Shown: positions 33,791 through 42,184 of the stretch, one piece after another
Numbering within the stretch: the first letter of the stretch is position 1
How the letters are laid out: each line of letters starts with the position of its first letter
DNA from: CAVSNH01 sp963729275
GTDB taxonomy: Bacteria; Actinomycetota; Acidimicrobiia; Acidimicrobiales; RAAP-2
Length of the DNA: 64,000 bases
Direction: 5' to 3'
Assembly (NCBI GenBank): GCA_963729275.1
Contig: CAVSNH010000004.1
Location: 434,001 to 498,000 of the forward strand
Program-made: the position numbers and the translations under genes
The notes under the pieces: generated by a model
Database searches by the model: none
What the model was told of the DNA's origin: nothing
The model's input: only the letters and a program-made list of their open reading frames with translations

Positions 33791-35671
33791 TCACCGGGAA
33801 CTGATAAGTCCCGACCGTCCTTCTGAACCGCGCCATCTGGCCCACAGGGAGAACTGGCCGACGGAGATCTTGGGCGGTCCGATGGCATCCCTGAAGAGTT
33901 CGATGACCGGACCGCTGCCACGCTCCGAACGGTCGAGGATGACGACCTGAACGTCATACCTGGACAGAGCCACCCGGGTGGCTGCGATCAGTTCGGGACC
34001 GAGAGGCAGCGGCGGTCCATATGGGTTCGCACCATCCTGGGCGGCCAGGAACCGTTGGAGACCCGGGGGGTTCATGAGGCTCGGAGCCAGCGTCGGTCCA
34101 CCGCTGGCGTCGGGGCGAAAGCCATAGCCCGCGAGGAGGCGGAACCCAAAGCCATCGTTGGCCTGCCAGGCCATAGGTTGCATGTCGTACAACGTGGCAT
34201 AGGGGTAGGACAGGGCTACTGGGTCTCGTGCCGGAATGGCTGCGCGGATGGCCGGTGGAAGGGCAATCGCCGGTTGTACCGTGAGCGGCTGTATGGGCCA
34301 CAGGGGCAACTGGGTGGCGACCACCAGTACCAGGGTCACGCCAGCGAAGCCGACGGGATGCTCTCGAAACCGCCTCGGTCGAGGAGTGCCCTTTTCCAGA
34401 GTTCGCCGAGGTTGTCGGCTCATGTCATCCAGCCCGAATGCAATCACCGCCGCGAGGCAGGCATCGATGGCGAGGGAGAATCGGAAGGGCAGGATGTTGT
34501 CAAAAAGCGGGACGTGATCCAGCACCAAAAAAGGGAGCGGGATATCTGTAAGCCGCCCGTTTACGGCCAGGTGAGGGCCGAGCGAGAGGACCAACGCACA
34601 GAGCGTGAGGATCACGGCAAGCTGCGTCCGGAGGCTGCGGCGAGACCACCAGGCGAGGATCCCGGCAAGTAGCAGGAGCGGGATGCCAACGTAGCCGCCA
34701 GCGGTGGGACCGATGTCTGCGTAGAGGCGAGCACCGACGGCGCCCATTCCGAGTGACACTCTCTGCAGAGGTCCCGGTACGACGAAACTGAGCAGGTCAT
34801 TGTGCCAGGGATTCACGAGCCCCCACGCCGGTCCCGTGAAGTGTTGCGGTCCGGCAAGCATCATCCACATCGGATAGGCCAACAGTACGGCTGTTAACAC
34901 AAAGGCGATTACCACGGGAAGCGCCGCGGTGCGCGCCATTTCCCATGCGTTCCCGCGATGGTGGATCCCAACGCAAGCGACAGCTGCGATGGTCAGCACG
35001 ACGACCATCGCCAGTACCTCAGGCGAGATGAGGCATTGGGCCGTGATGAGCAGACCGAGCTGTATCCCGAGCCGCCGGGGTGACCCTTTGTTCTGCAAGA
35101 TCGAAGCGACGGTCAACGCGATGAACGGCGGCAACGGTAAGAACGTGAGCTCCACATGGTAAAGGGTCTCGCCAACCATGTAGGGCGAGAAGCCATAGAT
35201 CAGGCCGCCGAGCGCGGCCGCTGGCATCCACACCTGCCACCGTCGGAATACGGCAAACCCAGCAGTCGCAGAGACCGGCATGGCCAGTAGCAAAAGAAGG
35301 TTGGCTCTGACCACTGGATTGACGACCAACGCGAAGGGAGCAGTGAACAAGCCGAGCAAGGGACTTGACGCGCTGTCCATGAGGTTTACACCCCTTGGAA
35401 CGTAGATGGCATTGCTGAAGAGTGGATTCAGACCGTGGCCGATGGCATGCGGCACCCAGGCCATGAACCACATTGCCTGCGTGAAGTCCGGATCAAATCC
35501 GAAGAGATGCTGTGAAATGCCCGGAAGCATCGACCAGTAGGCGGCCGTGCCAATCAAGAGGTACACGACGACCACGACCAACGACCCCGGCCCTCGCCAC
35601 GCCGACGACACACGAGGAGCAGGATCCGTCGATCGAGACACAGCGGCTGGAGCATCCGCGACGGTGCTCAT
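33791..35671 (-). CDS. Family A-like GT-C/YfhO membrane protein lacking the CxCxD motif
   Basis: 626 residues from the ATG at 35671. It shares MWFMAWVPHAIGHGLNPLFSN, PRGVNLMDSASSPLLG, GLIYGFSPYMVGETLY and AWQANDGFGFRLLAGYGF with family A, but the position of the two cysteines is occupied by FGFDPDF. The C-terminal Cys pair is also missing. This is the most divergent member, and its loop is closer to ordinary YfhO/GT-C proteins. Comparison with the five CxCxD members may tell whether the cysteines bind a metal or form a disulfide. Not obviously in an operon. Confidence 0.75.
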   Translation of the reverse strand: MSTVADAPAAVSRSTDPAPRVSSAWRGPGSLVVVVVYLLIGTAAYWSMLPGISQHLFGFDPDFTQAMWFMAWVPHAIGHGLNPLFSNAIYVPRGVNLMDSASSPLLGLFTAPFALVVNPVVRANLLLLLAMPVSATAGFAVFRRWQVWMPAAALGGLIYGFSPYMVGETLYHVELTFLPLPPFIALTVASILQNKGSPRRLGIQLGLLITAQCLISPEVLAMVVVLTIAAVACVGIHHRGNAWEMARTAALPVVIAFVLTAVLLAYPMWMMLAGPQHFTGPAWGLVNPWHNDLLSFVVPGPLQRVSLGMGAVGARLYADIGPTAGGYVGIPLLLLAGILAWWSRRSLRTQLAVILTLCALVLSLGPHLAVNGRLTDIPLPFLVLDHVPLFDNILPFRFSLAIDACLAAVIAFGLDDMSRQPRRTLEKGTPRPRRFREHPVGFAGVTLVLVVATQLPLWPIQPLTVQPAIALPPAIRAAIPARDPVALSYPYATLYDMQPMAWQANDGFGFRLLAGYGFRPDASGGPTLAPSLMNPPGLQRFLAAQDGANPYGPPLPLGPELIAATRVALSRYDVQVVILDRSERGSGPVIELFRDAIGPPKISVGQFSLWARWRGSEGRSGLISSR

Positions 35672-35899
35672 CCGTGTGCACTCTCGCTCATTGGCTTAGG
35701 GCTGGCTGCATCATCGTCCACCTTATGAACGAGAGAAGACGAGGACCGCCCCTGTCCCCAAACTGCCGCGTTTCCCGAAATACTCCGACACTGAGTCCGA
35801 TCGGTTGCCGGGTCGGTGAGATGCGTTCCGACCCAACTGGCGGCGGGTGCCTTCTTGCACGATGACCGACCCGGCTCGTTTCGAAGTTCCGCTCTCCTG

Positions 35900-38017
35900 T
35901 CACTGACTCTTGCGCAGCAGGCTGCGACAGAGGCCGAGGGACGGAGGCCGTAGGGGCACGTCACGCACCACGGCCAATGACGCGGCACCCGAACCCGATC
36001 GACTCACCTGGACCACGGCGGGGCCGGTCCCGGCCAGGTAGTGCTGGATGCCCACCCCCATGGCCCCGGTCACGATGGTCTGGAGGTTGGGGTCGGTCAT
36101 GGTGTACATGGGGAAGGGTTTGCCCGGCTGCACCGCGAAGGAGGAGGTCGAGGCCGTGGGCCACGTCACGGCGGGGGCGCCGCCGTTGTCGAGCACCAAT
36201 CGGACCCGGTTGGTCCCGGTGGGCACGAGAGCGAGGGAGCTCCTGCCGTAGGTCATGACCACGAGGGGTGGGTCCGACGTGGTCACCGTCCTCGTGTACT
36301 CGACCTGGATCAGATGGTTGAAGCCGGCCGCCTGCTCGACCGCGTCCCACGTCTCGTGCTGAAGCTGCTGGCCGGGCACGGTGGCGTAGCTGAATCCGGT
36401 CGACACGTACAAGCCCGAGCAGTCCCCCACGATGAACAGGTCGCCGGCCGGGGCGAAGTACGGAAGGGACGAACCCTGTCGAACCAGGCGCGCCACCGCC
36501 CCCCCGCTCACCGACTTCTGGAAGCTGACGAAATTCCGCGCCTGGGTCGTGGTCCACAGCGCGGACGGGGTGATAGCGGCGCCGACGTTCGCCCACCAGC
36601 TGAAGAGGCCGAGCACCACGATCGCAGCCACCGTCACCACCCGCACCGAGCGACGGGTCTGGCCGTCCACCCGTCGCCAGATGTCGACCAACCCGATGAT
36701 GCCGGCCAGGACCAAGAAGGGAAGGAAGTCGGCCAGGTACCGGTCGGCGATGTAGCCGAAGAGGAGCACACCGCCGGTGGCCGCCGCCGTGGCCACGAGC
36801 AGCAGGCGCACCGGCACCAGCCGGCCGAGCGGACGCGGCCGGAAGGCGGTGACGACGCCCCAACAGGCGAGGGCGAGGAGCAACGGCATGGAAGCGGTGA
36901 CGCTGGCCGTCGGATACGACTGGTCGAGGATCACCCGACCGACGGCGGCAGCTGGCGACGTCGGCAGGGTGATGTAGGGGAAGGCGGCCTGGAAGTGGAT
37001 GCCGGCCGGCTGCAGGTAAGCAACCAGCGTGGTCGGCAGGAAGTGCAGCCCGAACCCGCTCCCACCGCTCGTCGCCAGATACAGGCGCCGGTGGGCGTTG
37101 ACCTGGGTCCACACCTGGTCGGCCTCGGAGAACCCGAACGCCTTCCCGAACTTGGCCTCGTTGACGACGACGGCGACGACGAGCGGGACGAGGCCGGCCA
37201 TGGCCGTCGACCAGGCCCACTTTCGCCGGTCACGACCTCCTCGACCGAGGGCCAGCCAACCGGCCACGAACAGGGCGGCCAAGATGCAGGCATACCCGGT
37301 CGGGCTCCGGTCGAGGGCGGCGGCCAGAATCAGCCCCCCACTGGCCAGCACCCGGCCCCACGACGGCTGCTCGATGACCCCGAGGAGTGCGAAGACGGCG
37401 GCGATGGTGAGGGCCGCGCTCCAGGCCAGGTCCTCGTGAGAAACCCGGGGGGAAGCGGCGAGATAGAGGAGCACGGATCCCCCGCAAACAGCGGCGACGA
37501 ACACGCCCTCGCACGAGGCCTCGGCCCACCCGAGTGCGGCCTCCCCGCGGACGAGCACCCGGACCCGCCAGCACAGGAGCGCCGAGAACAGCCCCGTGAC
37601 CAGCCACGCCAGCAGCATCGAGGGAGCCGTCAGCTGCCCGTCGTACCGGTGGGTGACGAGGAGGACCGGCATCCGCAGCAGCGAGGGGAAGAGGCCGAAG
37701 TAGGTGTACTGGTGCCCATCGTGGAGGAACGCCTCGATCCCGATCGAACCGGGCGGGAGCCACAGATGGCCGGCCAGCATGGCCCGGGCCTGCAGGTCGT
37801 AGAAGTTGTCGGGCGAATATTGGCGTAGCGGATGGGCCGTGCCCGACCACAGGGACCAGAGGATCCAGAGATAGGGGATGCTGACGACGCCCAGCCCCAC
37901 GACCACGGCCAGGACATAGCGCCATCGGTCGACGTCGTCTGTCCTGCCGACCGGGGAGGGCTCGTCGCCGTGGGCCGGCAGTTGTGCCGGCTCGGTAACC
38001 ACCGCTCCCCGAGCCAT
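35900..38017 (-). CDS. Large GT-C-like polytopic membrane protein of unknown function
   Basis: 705 residues from the ATG at 38017; a TTG at 38026 is also in frame. A ~30-residue tail and one membrane segment precede an external loop with SPDNFYDLQARAMLAGHLWL and GIEAFLHDGHQYTYFGLFP, an arrangement typical of GT-C enzymes with a catalytic-type Asp early in the first loop. Ten or so membrane segments follow (GYIADRYLADFLPFLVLAGI near the end), and the last ~220 residues are external with beta-rich character. I recognise a widespread actinobacterial hypothetical family but no experimentally assigned role. It is the last of the GT-C-like cluster before the sulfation region. Confidence 0.68.
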   Translation of the reverse strand: MARGAVVTEPAQLPAHGDEPSPVGRTDDVDRWRYVLAVVVGLGVVSIPYLWILWSLWSGTAHPLRQYSPDNFYDLQARAMLAGHLWLPPGSIGIEAFLHDGHQYTYFGLFPSLLRMPVLLVTHRYDGQLTAPSMLLAWLVTGLFSALLCWRVRVLVRGEAALGWAEASCEGVFVAAVCGGSVLLYLAASPRVSHEDLAWSAALTIAAVFALLGVIEQPSWGRVLASGGLILAAALDRSPTGYACILAALFVAGWLALGRGGRDRRKWAWSTAMAGLVPLVVAVVVNEAKFGKAFGFSEADQVWTQVNAHRRLYLATSGGSGFGLHFLPTTLVAYLQPAGIHFQAAFPYITLPTSPAAAVGRVILDQSYPTASVTASMPLLLALACWGVVTAFRPRPLGRLVPVRLLLVATAAATGGVLLFGYIADRYLADFLPFLVLAGIIGLVDIWRRVDGQTRRSVRVVTVAAIVVLGLFSWWANVGAAITPSALWTTTQARNFVSFQKSVSGGAVARLVRQGSSLPYFAPAGDLFIVGDCSGLYVSTGFSYATVPGQQLQHETWDAVEQAAGFNHLIQVEYTRTVTTSDPPLVVMTYGRSSLALVPTGTNRVRLVLDNGGAPAVTWPTASTSSFAVQPGKPFPMYTMTDPNLQTIVTGAMGVGIQHYLAGTGPAVVQVSRSGSGAASLAVVRDVPLRPPSLGLCRSLLRKSQ

Positions 38018-38130
38018 GTCAGGCAATCTCGCGCACCAGCGTCATGGTCTGGCCGCGCTGACGCCCGTGATCAGCGGTTCGACCCGAGCGACCAGGGCCG
38101 GGGTGGCGACGGGCCCACGGCCTCCTGTGG

Positions 38131-38439
38131 TTAGGCGACGGTGCCGGCGGCGTCGGCTGTGCCGGCGGCAGGAGTGGTCGTCGCCGCCGGAGCAGCCGAC
38201 CGCGGCTTGTGGAAGCCAATCCAGCCAGCGGCCACGAAGGCGATCAAAGCGAGCAATGCCGTGAGCGCTCCGCCCTTGCGGTAATGGCCCCGCGCCAAGT
38301 GAGGGTGGTGCGCCTTTGGAAGCTTGTGGCCGGGGAACCAATGCGGGAGATGCCCGAGCGAGACCGTGAAATACGTCACGGCCATGTAGGTGAAGAAGGC
38401 GCCGATGATGACGAGCAGGATGACCCAAATCCATTTCAT
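38131..38439 (-). CDS. Small two-segment membrane protein, hypothetical
   Basis: 102 residues from the ATG at 38439; a start at 38463 would add eight residues. Two hydrophobic segments (KWIWVILLVIIGAFFTYMAV at the N-terminus, LTALLALIAFVAAGWIGF around residues 62-79) flank a His-rich loop (GHLPHWFPGHKLPKAHHPH). An Ala/Thr-rich tail ends the protein. A TAGTGT box eight bases before the ATG supports this start. It lies between the GT-C cluster and cysC; function unknown, and the His-rich loop could bind metal. Confidence 0.6.
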   Translation of the reverse strand: MKWIWVILLVIIGAFFTYMAVTYFTVSLGHLPHWFPGHKLPKAHHPHLARGHYRKGGALTALLALIAFVAAGWIGFHKPRSAAPAATTTPAAGTADAAGTVA

Positions 38440-38447
38440 GGACCCAG

Positions 38448-38453
38448 ACACTA
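38448..38453 (-). promoter_or_regulatory. -10 box (TAGTGT) for small membrane protein
   Basis: Read on the minus strand, TAGTGT is followed by eight bases and then the ATG at 38439. The expected transcript would have a leader of about two bases, i.e. be practically leaderless. No -35 identified. Confidence 0.4.
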
Positions 38454-38606
38454 CCCAAGACACGCCTTCTCCCCCCGTCGATGGGGTCCATCGGCTCCCC
38501 GTTGGCCACGGACCGCAGCCACGCGATTACAGCTCGCAACCGTGCTGTGCCCGGGCGTGGTGAGGCGGTGGCCGCCCGGGCAGAGGGCCCGAGCCGGTAG
38601 CCGTTG

Positions 38607-39215
38607 CTACCGCTCGACCCGTCGGAGGGCAGCGAGGACGGCGTCGGTGGCATCGCCGAGCAGCGTTCCCGACTCGACCGTCAGCTCCGCTCGATCCGGC
38701 GGCTCGTAAGGGTCGTCGACCCCGGTGAACGAGCCGATCTCCCCGGCCTCGGCCCGGGCGTAGAGGCCCTTCGGGTCACGGCCGGCACAGACGTCGACGC
38801 TCGTTGCCATGTACACCTCGACGAACGGCAATCCGGCCTGCTGGTGGATGCGGCGAGCCAGATCGCGGCCGGTGCGATAGGGACTGATGAGCGCCACGAT
38901 GGCCACCAGGCCGGCGTCGGCGAAGAGACCCGCTACCTCGGCCGCCCGCCGCACGTTCTCCTCGCGTCCCGCTCGGCTGAACCCGAGGTCGGCGTTGAGA
39001 CCGGTGCGCAGATTGTCGCCGTCGAGGCGGTAGGCGGGGCGCCCTTCTTCGGTCAGCCGCTTCTCGACGGCGCTCGCCACCGTCGACTTGCCGGAGCCGG
39101 AGAGGCCGGTGAACCACACCGTGGCCCCGCTCCGACCACCCAGAAGACCTGCACGTTCCTCCCGGGTGACCTGCCCGGGATGCCAGGTCACATTGGGCGA
39201 GCTCAACCCGACCAC
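38607..39215 (-). CDS. cysC: Adenylylsulfate (APS) kinase
   Basis: 202 residues. Phosphorylates APS to PAPS, the donor for sulfotransferases. The Walker A loop is FTGLSGSGKSTVAS (G37-T45). RLDGDNLRTGLNADLGFS, NVRRAAEVAGLFADAG, ALISPYRTGRD and DPKGLYARA are the conserved APS-binding and lid elements. The serine that some inactive fusion kinases lack is present in SPYR. GTG at 39215 is used, with GAGG close upstream; a TTG three codons later is possible. Last gene of the cysD-cysN-cysC operon. With no sulfite-producing reductase nearby, its job is likely PAPS supply for the sulfotransferases. Confidence 0.93.
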   Translation of the reverse strand: MVGLSSPNVTWHPGQVTREERAGLLGGRSGATVWFTGLSGSGKSTVASAVEKRLTEEGRPAYRLDGDNLRTGLNADLGFSRAGREENVRRAAEVAGLFADAGLVAIVALISPYRTGRDLARRIHQQAGLPFVEVYMATSVDVCAGRDPKGLYARAEAGEIGSFTGVDDPYEPPDRAELTVESGTLLGDATDAVLAALRRVER

Positions 39216-39220
39216 CGACC

Positions 39221-40471
39221 TCAGTCGGGCCCGAGCAGCATGCCGGCGCCCACCGTGACGTTCGTCGCTTCGTCGGCCAGGATGAACGAGCCGGTCGTGC
39301 GGTTCCGCCGGTAGCTGTCATAGAAGAGCGGCTGGGTCACCCGGAACGTCACCCGGCCGACCTCGTTGAGGCCCAGGCTGTTGGCCGACTCGTCGCGGTG
39401 GAGCGTGTTCACGTCCAAGCGGTAGTGCACGTCCCGGACCACTGCCCGCACCCACCGGGTGGTGTGCTTGAGATGGAAATAGTCACCAGGGGCGATGGTC
39501 CGGTCGTTCATCCACGCCACCATGGCGTCCAGGTCCTGGCCCACGGTGGGCTGGTTCATGGGTCGGCAGATCAGGTCGCCCCGGGACACGTCGACGTCGT
39601 CGCTCAGCCGCATCGTCACCGACATGGGTGGGAAGGCCTCCTCGAGCTCCTCATCGTAGGAGTCGATGCCGGCCACCGTGGTCACGAGCCCCGAGGGCAG
39701 GACCATGACCTCGTCCCCCGGCCGGAACACGCCGCCCTCCACCCGGCCGGCGTAGCCCCGGTAGTCGTGGTGGCTGTTGGCCTTGGGGCGCACGACCCAC
39801 TGCACCGGCAGTCGGGGGTCGATGAGGTTGCGGTCGGACGAGATGTACACCGTCTCGAGGTGATGGAGGAGCGAGGCGCCCTCATACCAGGGCATGTTGG
39901 CCGAGCGCTGCACGACGTTGTCACCCTGCAAGGCGGAGATGGGGATGAACGAGAGATCTGAGAGCTCCAAGCGGCTGGCGAAGTCGGCGAACTCTTCGCG
40001 GATGGCATCGAAGACGTCCTTGTCGTAGCCCACCAGGTCCATCTTGTTGACGCACAGAAGGAGGTGAGGCACGCGCAGCAACGAGGCCAGGAATGCGTGC
40101 CGGCGGGTCTGCTCGACGATCCCTTTGCGAGCGTCGACCAACACCAGGGTGAGGTCGGCCGTCGAATTCCCGGTGACCATGTTGCGGGTGTACTGCACGT
40201 GGCCCGGCGTATCGGCGATGATGAACTTGCGAGCCGGCGTGGCGAAGTAGCGGTAGGCCACATCGATGGTGATTCCCTGCTCCCGCTCGGCCCGGAGTCC
40301 GTCGGTCAGGAGGGCCAGGTCGGTGTACTCGTCGCCGCGCTGTCGGCTCACGCGCTCGACCGACTCGAGCTGGTCCTCGAAGATGGACTTCGAGTCGAAC
40401 AACAGGCGTCCGATGAGCGTGCTCTTGCCGTCGTCGACCGACCCGGCAGTGGCGAAGCGGAGCATCTCCAT
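39221..40471 (-). CDS. cysN: Sulfate adenylyltransferase subunit 1 (GTPase subunit)
   Basis: 416 residues. CysN is an EF-Tu-like GTPase that drives APS formation by CysD. GTPase motifs: GSVDDGKST (10-18), DTPGHVQY (87-94), NKMD (142-145). LTDGLRAEREQGITIDVAYRYF is the switch region characteristic of CysN. Beta-barrel domains follow (GRVEGGVFRPGDEVMVLPSG). The length is that of stand-alone CysN, so there is no CysC fusion; CysC is a separate gene here. ATG at 40471 overlaps the CysD stop by one base (TGATG), implying translational coupling. Confidence 0.95.
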   Translation of the reverse strand: MEMLRFATAGSVDDGKSTLIGRLLFDSKSIFEDQLESVERVSRQRGDEYTDLALLTDGLRAEREQGITIDVAYRYFATPARKFIIADTPGHVQYTRNMVTGNSTADLTLVLVDARKGIVEQTRRHAFLASLLRVPHLLLCVNKMDLVGYDKDVFDAIREEFADFASRLELSDLSFIPISALQGDNVVQRSANMPWYEGASLLHHLETVYISSDRNLIDPRLPVQWVVRPKANSHHDYRGYAGRVEGGVFRPGDEVMVLPSGLVTTVAGIDSYDEELEEAFPPMSVTMRLSDDVDVSRGDLICRPMNQPTVGQDLDAMVAWMNDRTIAPGDYFHLKHTTRWVRAVVRDVHYRLDVNTLHRDESANSLGLNEVGRVTFRVTQPLFYDSYRRNRTTGSFILADEATNVTVGAGMLLGPD

Positions 40472-41406
40472 CAGAAGTAGCCCTCGCGCTTGCGGTCCTC
40501 CATGGCCGCCTCGCTCGTGCGGTCGTCGGCCCGGGTGGCGCCACGCTCGGTCAGCCGGGAAGCGGCCACCTCGGCCGAGATCTCGGCCGCGGTGGCCGCG
40601 CTCGACTCGACCGCCCCCGTACAGGTCATGTCCCCCACGGTGCGATAGCGCACGGTGGCCTCGAACACCTCTTCATCCTGGCCCGGGAGGACGAACTCAC
40701 CGATGGCCAGCAGCATCCCGTCGCGGCGGAAGACCTCGCGGCGGTGCGCGTAGTAGATGGGGGGCAACTCGATGTCTCGGTCGTCGATGTACTGCCAGAT
40801 GTCGAGCTCCGTCCAGTCCGAGATGGGGAAGACCCGGATGTGCTCGCCGGAACGGTGGCGCCCGTTGTAGAGCGACCACAGCTCGGGGCGCTGGTTCTTC
40901 GGGTCCCACTGGCCGAACTCGTCACGAAAGGAGAAGACCCGCTCCTTGGCCCGGGCTTTCTCCTCGTCCCGCCGGGCACCGCCGAACACGGCGTCGAACT
41001 TGTGCTGGGTGATGGCGTCGAGCAGGGTCCGGGTCTGGAGGCGGTTGCGCGACGTGTTCAGCCCGGGGTCCTCGACCACCCGGCCGCTGTCGATCGACTC
41101 CTGTACCGAGGCCACCACCAGGTTGGCGCCCATGTCGGCCACCGTCCGGTCCCGGAATGCGATGACCTCGGGGAAGTTGTGACCGGTGTCCACGTGCATG
41201 ACCGGGAAGGGGATACGGCCAGGCCAAAAGGCCCGTTTGGCCAGGTGCAGCATGACCACCGAATCCTTGCCCCCGGAAAAGAGGAGGACGGGCCGCTCGA
41301 ATTCGGCCGCCACTTCGCGGATGATGTGGATGGACTGGGACTCGATGTTCTGCAGCTGGGTCTGCTGATAGCGCCCAGCCCCCGGCACGCCCCACCCCCT
41401 GTCCAT
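40471..41406 (-). CDS. cysD: Sulfate adenylyltransferase subunit 2 (ATP sulfurylase PP-loop subunit)
   Basis: 311 residues from the ATG at 41406. CysD makes APS from ATP and sulfate. The PP-loop is LLFSGGKDSVVML (S44-S49); HVDTGHNFPEVIAFRD, FGGARRDEEKARAKERVFSF and ISDWTELDIWQYI are further CysD signatures. The frame runs 93 codons upstream to 41685, but that part has no family similarity and overlaps the divergent GNAT gene; a TATCTT box seven bases before the ATG supports 41406. First gene of the PAPS operon. Confidence 0.95.
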   Translation of the reverse strand: MDRGWGVPGAGRYQQTQLQNIESQSIHIIREVAAEFERPVLLFSGGKDSVVMLHLAKRAFWPGRIPFPVMHVDTGHNFPEVIAFRDRTVADMGANLVVASVQESIDSGRVVEDPGLNTSRNRLQTRTLLDAITQHKFDAVFGGARRDEEKARAKERVFSFRDEFGQWDPKNQRPELWSLYNGRHRSGEHIRVFPISDWTELDIWQYIDDRDIELPPIYYAHRREVFRRDGMLLAIGEFVLPGQDEEVFEATVRYRTVGDMTCTGAVESSAATAAEISAEVAASRLTERGATRADDRTSEAAMEDRKREGYF

Positions 41407-41413
41407 GCGACCC

Positions 41414-41419
41414 AAGATA
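41414..41419 (-). promoter_or_regulatory. -10 box (TATCTT) of the cysDNC operon
   Basis: On the minus strand TATCTT is followed by seven bases and then the cysD ATG, so transcription would begin at or one base before the ATG. It fixes the cysD start. No obvious -35. Confidence 0.5.
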
Positions 41420-41452
41420 CCCGATGCCCCGCGATTTCGGTACCGGGCGCAG

Positions 41453-41458
41453 GTAGAA
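41453..41458 (+). promoter_or_regulatory. Possible -10 box (TAGAAT) for the GNAT operon
   Basis: TAGAAT fits the actinobacterial -10 pattern and lies about 65 bases before the GNAT ATG at 41525, back to back with the cysD promoter. Evidence is the hexamer alone. Confidence 0.3.
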
Positions 41459-41524
41459 TGGCTGGTCAGGCGAGGTGGCCGGCACCTCTGGCCGATTCCT
41501 ACGCCGGAGGTCGGTGACACGAGC

Positions 41525-42184
41525 ATGGGGCCAGAAGGAGACGGACGCCCGGCACGCCGCGCTCGCCCAGGGACGCCACTCGCCGTCCGGCCGGGGACCG
41601 TCGAAGACGCTTGTGGGGCAGCCCAGCTGCACGCGTCGGGCATCACCGAGGGCTTCCTCTCGGCTCTCGGCCCAGGGTTCCTCACCCGCCTGTACGGCCG
41701 GGTCGTCCGCCAACCGGGCTGCTTCCTGCTCGTGGCCGCGGCCCCGGGCGACCTCGGTGGGTTCGTCGCCGGCGCCGCCGATGTCCGCCGTCTCTACCGG
41801 AGCTTCGTGCTGCGCGACGGCGTCGCCGCCGCCCTCCCCGTGGTGCCCCGGCTGGTCCGGTCGCTGCCCCGGGTCACCGAGACCCTTCGCCACGGCACCG
41901 CCGGTGACTCCGGTTCGGGACGGGGGACCGAGCTGCTGGCCATCGCCGTCGATCCACGCCAGCGCGGCGGCGGAGTCGGCCATGTGCTCGTCGCCGCCTT
42001 CCTCGACCAGGTAGTGGCGGACGGGGGTGACGCTGCCCACGTGGTGGTGGGAGCGGAGAACGCTCCGGCCGTCCACCTCTACCTTCGGGCCGGCTTCGTC
42101 GAAGCCGGCCGATTCGAGCTCCATCCGGGGAGGGAGTCGCTGTTGCTGCAATGGGACCGCCCGGCCGGCGGCGTTGGCCCGTGA
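41525..42184 (+). CDS. GNAT family N-acetyltransferase
   Basis: 219 residues from the ATG at 41525; the frame is open to 41405 but that part overlaps the cysD promoter. The acetyl-CoA binding motif is LLAIAVDPRQRGGGVGHVLV, and the C-terminal GAENAPAVHLYLRAGFVEAG is the usual motif B. The substrate could be an amine on a sugar nucleotide, because the next two genes are a polyprenyl-phosphate sugar-phosphate transferase and a PLP sugar aminotransferase. Its stop overlaps the next start (GTGA). Confidence 0.82.
   Translation: MGPEGDGRPARRARPGTPLAVRPGTVEDACGAAQLHASGITEGFLSALGPGFLTRLYGRVVRQPGCFLLVAAAPGDLGGFVAGAADVRRLYRSFVLRDGVAAALPVVPRLVRSLPRVTETLRHGTAGDSGSGRGTELLAIAVDPRQRGGGVGHVLVAAFLDQVVADGGDAAHVVVGAENAPAVHLYLRAGFVEAGRFELHPGRESLLLQWDRPAGGVGP

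Noticed and set aside
38016..38653. Open frames antisense to and around the small membrane protein gene
   Set aside because: Low-complexity Arg/Pro-rich translations; the 102-residue two-segment membrane protein is the better reading.
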